A stretch of 64,000 bases of DNA from Comamonas sp. (GTDB lineage Bacteria; Pseudomonadota; Gammaproteobacteria; Burkholderiales; Burkholderiaceae_C). Where the stretch lies: contig JADMKK010000020.1 in assembly GCA_015478895.1 (NCBI GenBank), positions 62,001-126,000 on the forward strand, in the 5' to 3' direction. The position numbers and the translations under genes are program-made. The notes beneath the pieces are model-generated. The model was not told the origin of the DNA. It saw only the letters and a program-made list of their open reading frames with translations, and did no database searches. Numbering within the stretch: position 1 is the stretch's first letter; every line of letters begins with the position of its first letter. Below are positions 9,412 through 18,191 of this stretch, in pieces.

Positions 9412-9425
9412 TGAAACCGGTTTCA
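9412..9425. promoter_or_regulatory. PtxS-type operator palindrome TGAAACCGGTTTCA
   Basis: Exact 14-bp palindrome just upstream of the first ABC permease; matches the PtxS operator described for Pseudomonas. Confidence 0.8.
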
Positions 9426-9441
9426 GCTAAACCTTCGTTGT

Positions 9442-10113
9442 ATGAACTATCAATTTGAATTTGGGCCTGTTTTTGCAGCATGGCCAACGCTTCTACATGG
9501 GACGTGGGTGACGATTCAGTTGTCACTGCTGGCGACCTTGCTGGGGCTCATCGTGGCCATTTTTGGTGCCTGGGGGAAAACTTCAGGCCCTGCATGGGTA
9601 CGTTTTTTCATCAACGCGTATGTGGAGCTCATTCGCAATACGCCGTTTTTGGTGCAGCTGTTTTTCTTCTTTTTCGCTTTGCCTGCGATTGGCTTGCGCT
9701 GGTCGCCTTACACCGCCGCCTTGGTGGCGATGGTGGTGAACTTGGGCGCTTACGCCACAGAAATTATTCGCGCTGGCATTGAGTCAATTCCCAAGGGACA
9801 AATTGAAGCCGGCCTGGCCTTGAATCTCAAACGCTGGGAAATCTTCCGTTATGTGATCTTGAAGCCTGCGCTCAAGACCATTTACCCCGCGCTGACCAGC
9901 CAGTTCATTTTGCTGATGCTCAGCTCGGCGGTGGTTTCTGTGATTTCGGCTGATGACCTGACATCGGTAGCCGCCAATATTCAGTCGGACACTTTCCGCA
10001 GCTTTGAGGTCTACATCGTGGTGGCTGCTATTTATTTGCTGCTGTCGCTGGTGTTTTCTGCCGTGTTCAAGCTGGTGCACCGTGTGTGCCTGAATTACCC
10101 AGACCGTCGCTGA
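9442..10113 (+). CDS. amino-acid-type (PAAT) ABC transporter permease
   Basis: 223 aa; LLHGTWVTIQLSLLATLLGLIVAIFGAW...AYVELIRNTPFLVQLFFFFFALP...GAYATEIIRAGIESIPKGQIEAGLALNL (HisM/GlnP family). Confidence 0.92.
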   Translation: MNYQFEFGPVFAAWPTLLHGTWVTIQLSLLATLLGLIVAIFGAWGKTSGPAWVRFFINAYVELIRNTPFLVQLFFFFFALPAIGLRWSPYTAALVAMVVNLGAYATEIIRAGIESIPKGQIEAGLALNLKRWEIFRYVILKPALKTIYPALTSQFILLMLSSAVVSVISADDLTSVAANIQSDTFRSFEVYIVVAAIYLLLSLVFSAVFKLVHRVCLNYPDRR

Positions 10114-10138
10114 TCCGCAGACGAAGAGGAATTTGACT

Positions 10139-10792
10139 ATGCGTACTTTTGGTTGGTCTGAACTGTGGTTCATCGTCGAAGCGGCGAAATGGACGGTAGC
10201 GCTGTCTTTGATGGCGTTCATTGGTGGTGCCATTGTGGGTTTATTGGTGGCGTTGGCGCGAACTTCGAACCATCGCTTAGCCAGTGGGATTGCTGCGGTG
10301 TTTACCCAGATTTTTCAGGGAACACCCTTGCTTTTGCAGTTGTTCCTGGTGTTTTTTGGTGCGCCCATTCTGGGCTTTGACCTCAATCCTTGGGTGGCGG
10401 CGGCGGTAGCGCTGATGCTCAACAGTGGCGCTTTTCTGGGCGAAATCTGGCGTGGTTGTATCCAGGCTGTGCCTCGCGGCCAGTGGGAAGCCGCGGATGC
10501 GCTGAATCTGAACTACTACTGGCGCATGCGCTCTGTGGTGCTGCCTCAGGCCTTCAAGATTTCTGTAGCGCCTACGGTGGGCTACCTCGTCCAGATCGTG
10601 AAAGGCACTTCCTTGGCCGCCATCATTGGCTTTACCGAGGTGACACGTGCTGGGCAAATCATTAACAACGCCACATTTCAGCCACTAATCGTGTTCGGCG
10701 CTGTGGGTGCGATTTACTTTATTTTGTGCTGGCCACTGTCACTGTGGGCCACACGTCTAGAGCGTCAGCAAGCCCTGGGTGCTGCACGCTAA
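10139..10792 (+). CDS. amino-acid-type (PAAT) ABC transporter permease
   Basis: EAAKWTVALSLMAFIGGAIVGLLVALAR...IFQGTPLLLQLFLVFFG...NSGAFLGEIWRGCIQAVPRGQWEAADALNL. Confidence 0.92.
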   Translation: MRTFGWSELWFIVEAAKWTVALSLMAFIGGAIVGLLVALARTSNHRLASGIAAVFTQIFQGTPLLLQLFLVFFGAPILGFDLNPWVAAAVALMLNSGAFLGEIWRGCIQAVPRGQWEAADALNLNYYWRMRSVVLPQAFKISVAPTVGYLVQIVKGTSLAAIIGFTEVTRAGQIINNATFQPLIVFGAVGAIYFILCWPLSLWATRLERQQALGAAR

Positions 10793-10838
10793 TTGCAGAG
10801 TCCATCAGGGCATTTCAACAACATCCAAGGAGCACAAG

Positions 10839-11630
10839 ATGCAAGCAACTCGTCGTCATTTCACTGTTTCTGCTGCCATGCTGGCAGTAAGCGCTCTGCT
10901 GCCTTTCACAGTATCCGCACAAACGGTGGAAGACATCCAGAAAAAGGGCAAGCTCGTGGTGGGCATGCTGGTGGATTTCCCGCCCTACGGCATCATCAAC
11001 GAAAAAAATCAGCCTGATGGCTACGATGCAGACGTCGCGAAGCTGCTGGCCAAAGAGCTGGGCGTTGCCGTTGACATCGTGCCCGTGACAGGCCCCAACC
11101 GTATTCCTTTTCTGTTGACCAATAAAGTGGATGCATTGGTCGCTTCCCTGGCCATCACGCCCGAGCGTGCCAAGCAGGTACTGTTCTCCTCGCCATACTC
11201 CGCAGCTTCCATCGTGTTGTACGGTGAAAGCAAAATCAAAATCACTGGCCCTGCTGATATGAAGAACCTGCGCGTGGGCGTAGCCCGTGCGTCGACCCAG
11301 GACGTTGCTGTGACCAAGGCCGCACCTGAAGGCACGCAAATTCGCCGCTTTGACGACGATGCGTCGGCCATGCAAGCGCTGATGTCTGGCCAAGTTGATG
11401 CCATTGGCTGTTCAGTCACTGTCGCAGCGCAGATCGCCAAGCGCGCTCCGGCTGGCAAATTTGAAAACAAGTTTCAACTGCTGCAGCAAAACATGGCAGT
11501 GGCCATGCGCCCCGGACAGACACAACTGGCTGACGCCATCAATGCGGCGATTGCAAAAAATATCGCCAATGGTGAGCTGAACAAGCTGTACCAAAAATGG
11601 CTGGGCGCTGATTTGCCCAAGCTCGACTAA
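10839..11630 (+). CDS. PAAT family ABC transporter substrate-binding protein
   Basis: Signal peptide; KKGKLVVGMLVDFPPYGIINEKNQPDGYDADVAKLLAKELGVAVDIVPVTGPNRIPFLLTNKVDALVASLAITPERAK (SBP family 3). Confidence 0.93.
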   Translation: MQATRRHFTVSAAMLAVSALLPFTVSAQTVEDIQKKGKLVVGMLVDFPPYGIINEKNQPDGYDADVAKLLAKELGVAVDIVPVTGPNRIPFLLTNKVDALVASLAITPERAKQVLFSSPYSAASIVLYGESKIKITGPADMKNLRVGVARASTQDVAVTKAAPEGTQIRRFDDDASAMQALMSGQVDAIGCSVTVAAQIAKRAPAGKFENKFQLLQQNMAVAMRPGQTQLADAINAAIAKNIANGELNKLYQKWLGADLPKLD

Positions 11631-11728
11631 TGCATGCATGTGTGCAAGGTCGTTCACGCTGACGTGGCGGCCATCGACAAGCACACATGCCTACGTTTCA
11701 ACCCGAACCAGAAGTCCCGCGGAGTTTT

Positions 11729-12481
11729 ATGACGACCACTGAACAGCCCATCATCCAGCTTCAAAGCGTTGAGAAATGGTATGGCCAGTTTCAGGTGCTA
11801 ACCGATATCAACCTGGATGTTCGCCCTGGCGAGCGTATCGTGATCTGCGGGCCTTCTGGTTCCGGAAAATCCACACTGATTCGATGCATCAACCATTTGG
11901 AAACCATCCAAAAAGGCAAGATCATTGTGGATGGCATCGATTTGACAGCGGGTGGCCCCAATGTCGCTAACGTGCGCCAGGAAGTGGGCATGGTGTTTCA
12001 GCAGTTCAATTTGTTTCCTCATCTGACTATTCTGGAAAACTGCACGCTGGCTCCCATGCGTTCACGTGGGCTGAGCAAAGCAGAAGCGCAAGAGCGTGCG
12101 ATGAAGTACCTCACGCGCGTACGCATACCCGAGCAAGCACAAAAGTACCCGAGCCAGCTTTCGGGTGGTCAGCAACAGCGCGTGGCAATTGCCCGGGCTT
12201 TGTGCATGACACCCAAGATCATGCTGTTTGATGAGCCCACCTCGGCCTTGGATCCTGAGATGGTCAAGGAAGTGCTCGACACCATGATTGGCTTGGCCGA
12301 TGACGGCATGACCATGCTGTGCGTGACGCACGAAATGGGGTTTGCCCGCAGCGTTGCCGACCGCGTCATTTTCATGGCGGAAGGCAAGATCATCGAGCAA
12401 GCGCCACCGCAAGAGTTCTTTACCAACCCTCAGCATCCCAAGACCCAGACCTTCTTGGGCCAAATTCTCAGCAACCACTGA
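11729..12481 (+). CDS. PAAT family ABC transporter ATP-binding protein
   Basis: Walker A GPSGSGKST; LSGGQQQRVAIARAL signature; VMLFDEPTSALDPE-type Walker B (GlnQ/HisP-like). Confidence 0.95.
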   Translation: MTTTEQPIIQLQSVEKWYGQFQVLTDINLDVRPGERIVICGPSGSGKSTLIRCINHLETIQKGKIIVDGIDLTAGGPNVANVRQEVGMVFQQFNLFPHLTILENCTLAPMRSRGLSKAEAQERAMKYLTRVRIPEQAQKYPSQLSGGQQQRVAIARALCMTPKIMLFDEPTSALDPEMVKEVLDTMIGLADDGMTMLCVTHEMGFARSVADRVIFMAEGKIIEQAPPQEFFTNPQHPKTQTFLGQILSNH

Positions 12482-12559
12482 AAACCAAAGTTTTTACGCT
12501 TTGGCCTGATGGCTCCCGCTACCAGGCTTAGCCGCTGCATTCATTGTTTGGAGGCGTTC

Positions 12560-13354
12560 ATGCCCACTCCTAGCTCTACATCCTTGCCAGAAACACTGGT
12601 TTCACTGACTTCATTCGGCGCTGCCGAAGTTCGCCGCCACGGCCAGCTCTGGTTTGCGCAGTTATGCGCACAAGCTGGTGCCAACGCTGTAGAGGTGCGC
12701 GAAGAACTGCTCGTCGATGCAGGACAAGAGTTGCCCGCATTGGCAGCTTGGTTGCAAGACAGCCCGCTGTGGTCTGTCTACTCCTGCCCCCAGCCTTTGT
12801 TTGATAAGCATGGCAGTCTGGATGAAGGCGTGCTTGCGCATGCCCTGACCGCTACCCAGGCGTTAGGAGCTAAGTGGCTGAAGATGTCGATCGGGCAGTT
12901 TGCCGCGCAGTCCATCGAGCATTCCGCGCAAGGCTTTGTCTCATTGGCTAAGCAGATGTTGGAGAGCGGACTCACATTGCTGATTGAAAACGACCAGACC
13001 GTGCGTGCAGGCAGCATTCGTGCGCTACAGCAATTTTTTGCAGCTGCAGATGCTGCAGGTTTGCATTTGCCGATGACGTTCGATATGGGGAACTGGCACT
13101 ACGTGGGCGAGTGTCCCTTGGAGGCTGCGCGCTGCTTTAGCCAGCGAGTCGCTTATGTGCATACCAAGGGGGTGCAGCATCCCGGCAAGTGGGTGGCAGT
13201 GCCTCTGGCGCAGTCGCAGGCTGCATGGCGCACGGTGTTGTTCGCTCTGCCCACAGAGGTGCCTCGCGCCATTGAGTACCCCTTAATTAATGATGAGCTG
13301 ACTGCTTACACACGTCAGGAGCTTGATGCCCTGCGTATTGCCACCGTGCTTTGA
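12560..13354 (+). CDS. kguE: sugar phosphate isomerase/epimerase, KguE-like
   Basis: 265-codon TIM-barrel epimerase-like ORF (AGANAVEVREELLVDAG...LLIENDQT...MTFDMGNWHYVGECP...AYVHTKGV); position directly before a KguK-like kinase. Confidence 0.75.
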   Translation: MPTPSSTSLPETLVSLTSFGAAEVRRHGQLWFAQLCAQAGANAVEVREELLVDAGQELPALAAWLQDSPLWSVYSCPQPLFDKHGSLDEGVLAHALTATQALGAKWLKMSIGQFAAQSIEHSAQGFVSLAKQMLESGLTLLIENDQTVRAGSIRALQQFFAAADAAGLHLPMTFDMGNWHYVGECPLEAARCFSQRVAYVHTKGVQHPGKWVAVPLAQSQAAWRTVLFALPTEVPRAIEYPLINDELTAYTRQELDALRIATVL

Positions 13355-13372
13355 AGCTTGCTGGAAATAGTG

Positions 13373-14326
13373 ATGTCTAACACCAAGACTTTTGACGTTG
13401 CCACCTTTGGCGAAGCTATGTTGTTGCTGATCGCAGACCGCGTGGGTGCGCTGGAGCTGGCGGAATCCTTCAGCAAACGCATTGCAGGCGCCGAAATCAA
13501 TGTAGCCACAGGGCTGTCTCGCCTGGGCTTTAACGTGCACTGGGCCAGCCGTCTGGGTGCGGATTCCATGGGCCGCTATCTGATTAACCAGATGAAAGCG
13601 GAAGGCGTGAACTGCGACCATGTGGTGCAGGATGCATCGCAGAAAACAGGTTTTCAGTTCAAGGGCCGGGTGGATGACGGCAGCGACCCTGAAGTGGAAT
13701 ACCACCGCAAGGGCTCGGCAGCCAGCCTGATGCAGCCCTCTGATATTGATGAGGCATGGCTGCGTCAGGCCAAGCATTTGCATGCTACCGGTGTGTTTGC
13801 CGCGATCTCTCCCAATGCACTGGAAACGGCCCAGCGCACTTTGCAGGTAGCGCGGGCATCAGGCAGCACGATCTCGTTTGATCCGAACTTGCGTCCCACG
13901 CTGTGGCCGAGTCAAGCAGTCATGCAGCGCGAGATCAATGCCTTGGCTGCCGGAGCCGACTGGGTGTTTCCCGGTCTGGCCGAAGGGCAGCTGCTGACCG
14001 GTTTGAACACGGCCCAAGAAATTGCAAAATTTTATCGCCAGCAAGGTGCAAGCCTGGTGGTGGTCAAGCTGGGTGAAGAGGGCGCCTACTACGACGACGC
14101 TCAGGCTGGAACAGGTCACGTACCGGGCTGTCCGGTAGAAAAAGTGGTCGACACGGTAGGTGCTGGGGATGCCTTCGCGGTGGGTGTGATCAGTGGTTTG
14201 CTGGATGGCTTGAGCGTTCCTGCCGCAGTGCGCCGTGCATGTTGGATCGGGGCGCGCCAGGTTCAAGTGCTGGGAGATTCGGAAGGATTACCTACACGTG
14301 ATGAGCTGCAGGCGGCAGGCTACTGA
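13373..14326 (+). CDS. kguK: PfkB family sugar kinase (2-ketogluconate / 2-keto-3-deoxygluconate kinase-like)
   Basis: FDVATFGEAMLLL...GAEINVATGLSRLGFNVHWASRLGADSMGRYL...VDTVGAGDAFAVGVISGLL (PfkB signature). Confidence 0.8.
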   Translation: MSNTKTFDVATFGEAMLLLIADRVGALELAESFSKRIAGAEINVATGLSRLGFNVHWASRLGADSMGRYLINQMKAEGVNCDHVVQDASQKTGFQFKGRVDDGSDPEVEYHRKGSAASLMQPSDIDEAWLRQAKHLHATGVFAAISPNALETAQRTLQVARASGSTISFDPNLRPTLWPSQAVMQREINALAAGADWVFPGLAEGQLLTGLNTAQEIAKFYRQQGASLVVVKLGEEGAYYDDAQAGTGHVPGCPVEKVVDTVGAGDAFAVGVISGLLDGLSVPAAVRRACWIGARQVQVLGDSEGLPTRDELQAAGY

Positions 14327-14385
14327 GGCCGCCTCCTTCGCACCCCCTACTTCCTTCATTCCTAGCGTATTTTCTGGAGAACGCC

Positions 14386-15384
14386 ATGACGCTATCCGCT
14401 CGCAGCCAGATACTGGTATTTCGTGAATTGCCTGTTGATCAATTGGCGCGCCTGGAGGCGGAACACGAAGTGACCGTTGCCAACCCCCGTATTCCTGAGC
14501 AGCGCGAAGCGTTCATGGCCGCCTTGCCACAAGCACAGGCGCTGATCGGTTCAAGCTATCCCATCACCGCTGACTTGCTGGACATGGCGCCTCAGTTGCG
14601 TATGGTCTCCAGCATTTCTGTCGGCGTGGACAACTACCCGCTGGCAGCGCTGGCAAGCCGAGGCATTACCCTGTGCCATACGCCAGGTGTGCTGACAGAA
14701 ACTACGGCGGATACGATTTTTGCGCTGTTGATGGCGACCAGCCGGCGCATTGTGGAACTGGCAATGCTGGTGCGCGAAGGGCGCTGGGAACGCAACATTG
14801 GCGAAGCGCTGTTTGGCCACGATGTTCACGGCAAAACCATCGGCATCATGGGGATGGGGCGCATCGGTCAGGCGCTGGCACGCCGCGCCGCATTGGGTTT
14901 TGGCATGACGGTGCTGTATGACAACCCGACAGCCGTACCCGACGAGCAATTGGGGTTGCTGGCTGGCAAAGTGCGCCACGTACCGCGCGGTGACCTGCTG
15001 GCGCAGGCAGATTTCGTGGTTTCTGTCCTGCCACTGACAGACAGCACACGCAACTGCATGAATGCGCAAGCATTTGCTGCGATGAAACCAGGGGCGATTT
15101 TTATCAACGGTTCTCGCGGCGGCATCGTGGACGAAGCTGCATTGGTTAATGCGCTGGACAGCGGCCATTTGCGAGCCGCAGGTCTGGATGTGTTTCAGCA
15201 GGAACCCTTGCCACTGGACTCGGCTTTGCGTACACATCCCCAAGTGCTTCCACTGCCGCATATCGGCTCCGCCACCCATGAGACGCGTTATGCCATGGCG
15301 CGTTTGGCCACCGATAACTTGTTGCATGTACTGGCGGGGAACCGACAGAAAGCCTGCGTTTTTGTGACACAGCCTGAGCTTTGA
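14386..15384 (+). CDS. kguD: D-isomer-specific 2-hydroxyacid dehydrogenase (KguD / 2-ketogluconate-6-P reductase-like)
   Basis: VSSISVGVDNYPLAALASRGITLCHTPGVLTETTADTIFALLMATSRR...KTIGIMGMGRIGQALARRAALGFGMTVLYDN...INGSRGGIVDEAALVNAL. Confidence 0.82.
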   Translation: MTLSARSQILVFRELPVDQLARLEAEHEVTVANPRIPEQREAFMAALPQAQALIGSSYPITADLLDMAPQLRMVSSISVGVDNYPLAALASRGITLCHTPGVLTETTADTIFALLMATSRRIVELAMLVREGRWERNIGEALFGHDVHGKTIGIMGMGRIGQALARRAALGFGMTVLYDNPTAVPDEQLGLLAGKVRHVPRGDLLAQADFVVSVLPLTDSTRNCMNAQAFAAMKPGAIFINGSRGGIVDEAALVNALDSGHLRAAGLDVFQQEPLPLDSALRTHPQVLPLPHIGSATHETRYAMARLATDNLLHVLAGNRQKACVFVTQPEL

Positions 15385-15430
15385 ATTATTTGACCGCTTT
15401 GTATTGAGTTCAGCAGCACCAGCAAGGAAT

Positions 15431-16081
15431 ATGCACATGGCAGTAAGCCCGGTTTTAACGGCCAGTGATGTGGTCAACGATGCAGCCGTAATCCCAGTCA
15501 TCGTTGTCGATGATGTAAGTTTGGCCGTTCCCATGGCGCAAGCCTTGGTTGCTGGGGGTATCCGCATGCTGGAGATCACCTTGCGCACACCCCAAGCGTT
15601 AGCGGCCATGGAGGCCATTTCCAAAGCGGTGCCAGAAGCATGCGTTGGCGCAGGTACCGCGCGCCGGGCGGCGGACGTGCGCGCAGCCGCCGATGTGGGC
15701 GCTCGTTTTGTGGTCAGCCCGGGCTATACCGCGGCAGTGGGGCAAGCCTGTCGAGATGCCGGTTTGCCGTTATTGCCCGGCGTGGCCACGGGCAGCGAAA
15801 TCATGGTCGCTCAAGAGGATGGATGGGATGTCTTGAAGTTCTTCCCGGCTGCTGCTGCAGGGGGCATACCTTTGCTCAAGGCATGGCAAGGGCCTTTTAG
15901 CGATGTGCGTTTCTGCCCCACCGGCGGGATTAGTACCAGCAATGCTGCAGAGTTTCTTGCCCTGTCCAACGTAGCCTGCGTTGGAGGATCGTGGCTCACA
16001 CCTGCTGCGGTGCTCGCCGCCAAAGACTGGAAAACGATTCAGGCATTGGCAACGCAGGCTTCTCAAATACGGCGCGCCTGA
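15431..16081 (+). CDS. eda: KDPG/KHG aldolase (2-dehydro-3-deoxy-phosphogluconate aldolase)
   Basis: IPVIVVDDVSLAVPMAQALVAGGIRMLEITLRTPQALAAMEAI...VGAGTARRAADV...FVVSPGYTAAV...LPGVATGSEIM...LKFFPA. ATG at 15431 or 15437. Confidence 0.92.
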   Translation: MHMAVSPVLTASDVVNDAAVIPVIVVDDVSLAVPMAQALVAGGIRMLEITLRTPQALAAMEAISKAVPEACVGAGTARRAADVRAAADVGARFVVSPGYTAAVGQACRDAGLPLLPGVATGSEIMVAQEDGWDVLKFFPAAAAGGIPLLKAWQGPFSDVRFCPTGGISTSNAAEFLALSNVACVGGSWLTPAAVLAAKDWKTIQALATQASQIRRA

Positions 16082-16283
16082 GCGCCCTGTATCGAGTTAT
16101 TAACTCGGCATATCTGCCAATTACCCGATCACACCGACGGTTCTAAGGCTCCCAGGACGCTGGAGCCAGTGACTCCTGTTCCAATCGGCGGAACTGTTTG
16201 CTCTGATTGGGTTGGTTTGTGCCTGTCTCCATGAGGGCAAGCGTTCGCAAACTCGAACAATGCTTTTGGAGGACCCACAACGT

Positions 16284-17774
16284 ATGACTGCGAACTTACC
16301 CACCTTGGTGACGTTTGCCATTTACCTGATCGGAATGTTGCTGATTGGGTGGATGGGCTACCGTGCCACCACCAACCTTTCGGACTACATCTTGGGCGGG
16401 CGCAGCTTGGGAAGTGTCGTAACCGCCTTGTCTGCGGGCGCTTCAGACATGAGTGGCTGGTTGCTGATGGGCTTGCCCGGCGCGGTATTTCTATCGGGGC
16501 TGTCTGAAGCGTGGATTGCAATTGGCCTGTGTATGGGCGCGTGGTTGAACTGGCGCTTTGTGGCAGCAAGATTGCGTGTTTACACCGAAAAAGTGGGCAA
16601 CGCTCTGACATTGCCAGACTATTTCACCAACCGTTTTGAAGACCAGAGCAGCATGCTGCGCATCGTGACTGCCGTAGTGATTTTGGTGTTCTTCACCATT
16701 TACTGCGCCTCGGGTGTGGTAGCGGGTGCGCGATTGTTTGAATCCATGTTTGGCATGAATTACCAGACGGCCTTGTGGGTGGGCGCAATTGCCACGATGG
16801 CCTATGTATTCATTGGTGGCTTTCTGGCCGTGAGCTGGACGGACACGATCCAGGCCGCATTGATGATTACCGCGCTGATATTGGCCCCGCTGATGGTGAT
16901 CTACGCCGACGGTGGCGTCCCTGCATCGGCAGCGGTGATTGAAGCGACTCGGCCCGGCGCGTTCGACATGGTGGGCAAGCTGGACATGATTGCCATCATC
17001 TCGCTGCTGGCGTGGGGTCTGGGCTACTTTGGCCAGCCGCATATTCTGGTGCGCTTTATGGCGGCAGAGTCGGTCAAGACCATCCCCAATGCGCGTCGCA
17101 TTGGCATGACGTGGATGATTTTGTGCCTGGGGGGCGCCGTGGCGGTGGGCTTCTTTGGCATTGCCTTTTTTGGCCAGCGCCCAGATATTGCAGGTGGTGT
17201 GACTGCCAATGCGGAAACCGTGTTCCTGGAAGTGGCCAAGCTGCTGTTTAACCCATGGGTTGCGGGTGTACTGCTGGCAGCGGTGCTGGCGGCCGTAATG
17301 TCTACGCTGTCTTGTCAGTTGCTTGTGTGCTCCAGCGCACTTACGCAAGACATTTACAAAACCTTCTTGAACAAGTCTGCCAGCGAAAAGCAACTGGTCT
17401 GGTTTGGCAGGGCCATGGTGTTTGCCATTGCAGTGATCGCCATCCTGATTGCACAAGACCCCAACTCCAAGGTGCTGGGCATGGTCAGCTATGCGTGGGC
17501 TGGTTTTGGTGCAGCTTTTGGCCCCATCGTGCTCTTTTCGCTGCTGTGGAAACGTATGACGCGCAATGGCGCGCTGGCTGGCATGGTGGTGGGTGCTGTG
17601 ACCGTGCTGGTGTGGAAGCAATACAGCTGGCTGAATCTGTATGAGATCGTGCCAGGCTTTATCTTGTCGTCCATTGCCATCGTGGTGTTCAGTCTCATGG
17701 CCGCTGCTCCTTCGCAGCGTATGCAGGCGGTACACGATGAGATGGAAAAAGAGATCGTGCAGCACGGCGAATAA
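16284..17774 (+). CDS. putP: sodium/proline symporter
   Basis: SSS-family transporter; YLIGMLLIGWMGYRATTNLSDYILGGRSLGSVVTALSAGASDMSGWLLMGLPGAVFLSGLSEAWIAIGL typical of PutP. Confidence 0.93.
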   Translation: MTANLPTLVTFAIYLIGMLLIGWMGYRATTNLSDYILGGRSLGSVVTALSAGASDMSGWLLMGLPGAVFLSGLSEAWIAIGLCMGAWLNWRFVAARLRVYTEKVGNALTLPDYFTNRFEDQSSMLRIVTAVVILVFFTIYCASGVVAGARLFESMFGMNYQTALWVGAIATMAYVFIGGFLAVSWTDTIQAALMITALILAPLMVIYADGGVPASAAVIEATRPGAFDMVGKLDMIAIISLLAWGLGYFGQPHILVRFMAAESVKTIPNARRIGMTWMILCLGGAVAVGFFGIAFFGQRPDIAGGVTANAETVFLEVAKLLFNPWVAGVLLAAVLAAVMSTLSCQLLVCSSALTQDIYKTFLNKSASEKQLVWFGRAMVFAIAVIAILIAQDPNSKVLGMVSYAWAGFGAAFGPIVLFSLLWKRMTRNGALAGMVVGAVTVLVWKQYSWLNLYEIVPGFILSSIAIVVFSLMAAAPSQRMQAVHDEMEKEIVQHGE

Positions 17775-17808
17775 GCAGCTGCGCGTACAGCGCAACACGT
17801 GTTCGAAA

Positions 17809-17840
17809 CCCCGCAGCGGCTTGGCCCTGCGGGGTTTTTT
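17809..17840 (+). terminator. Rho-independent terminator of putP
   Basis: AACCCCGCAGcggcttggccCTGCGGGGTTTTTTG hairpin. Confidence 0.8.
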
Positions 17841-18110
17841 GTTGCGTTGTTGCGACGTCGCGTGGTGTTGAATGCAGGAGTGTTGGTGAAGTGGATGCTG
17901 TTGCCAACAACTTTGCTGGGTGGCAATGCACCAAGCTATAGGTTGGCATCTTGTAAAACCAAGGGGTATCAAGCTGGTAGCTAATTTTTTTCGGGGAATA
18001 AACCCTGCATTCGCGCACTATCAGCAAGTGGACGTTGGGTCAATGACCTAAGTCAAGCGTGATGAGGCATCTGTACGCCGTGCACCGATTGCATTAACTT
18101 GCTGCACCAA

Positions 18111-18134
18111 AGCCCGCGTGACGGGCTTTTTTCA
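18111..18134 (+). terminator. second intergenic terminator-like hairpin
   Basis: AAAGCCCGcgtgaCGGGCTTTTTTC. Confidence 0.6.
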
Positions 18135-18191
18135 TGACTTTAATGCCCGGCGTTGTGCAGGTGGCGGGCATGCTTAGATAGCGAGTTTGAT

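Noticed and set aside
14551-15624. 357-aa minus-strand ORF opposite kguD
   Set aside because: Antisense artefact of the hydroxyacid dehydrogenase gene.
16491-17972. 493-aa minus-strand ORF opposite putP
   Set aside because: His/Gln/Arg-rich shadow ORF; the PutP frame is unambiguous.
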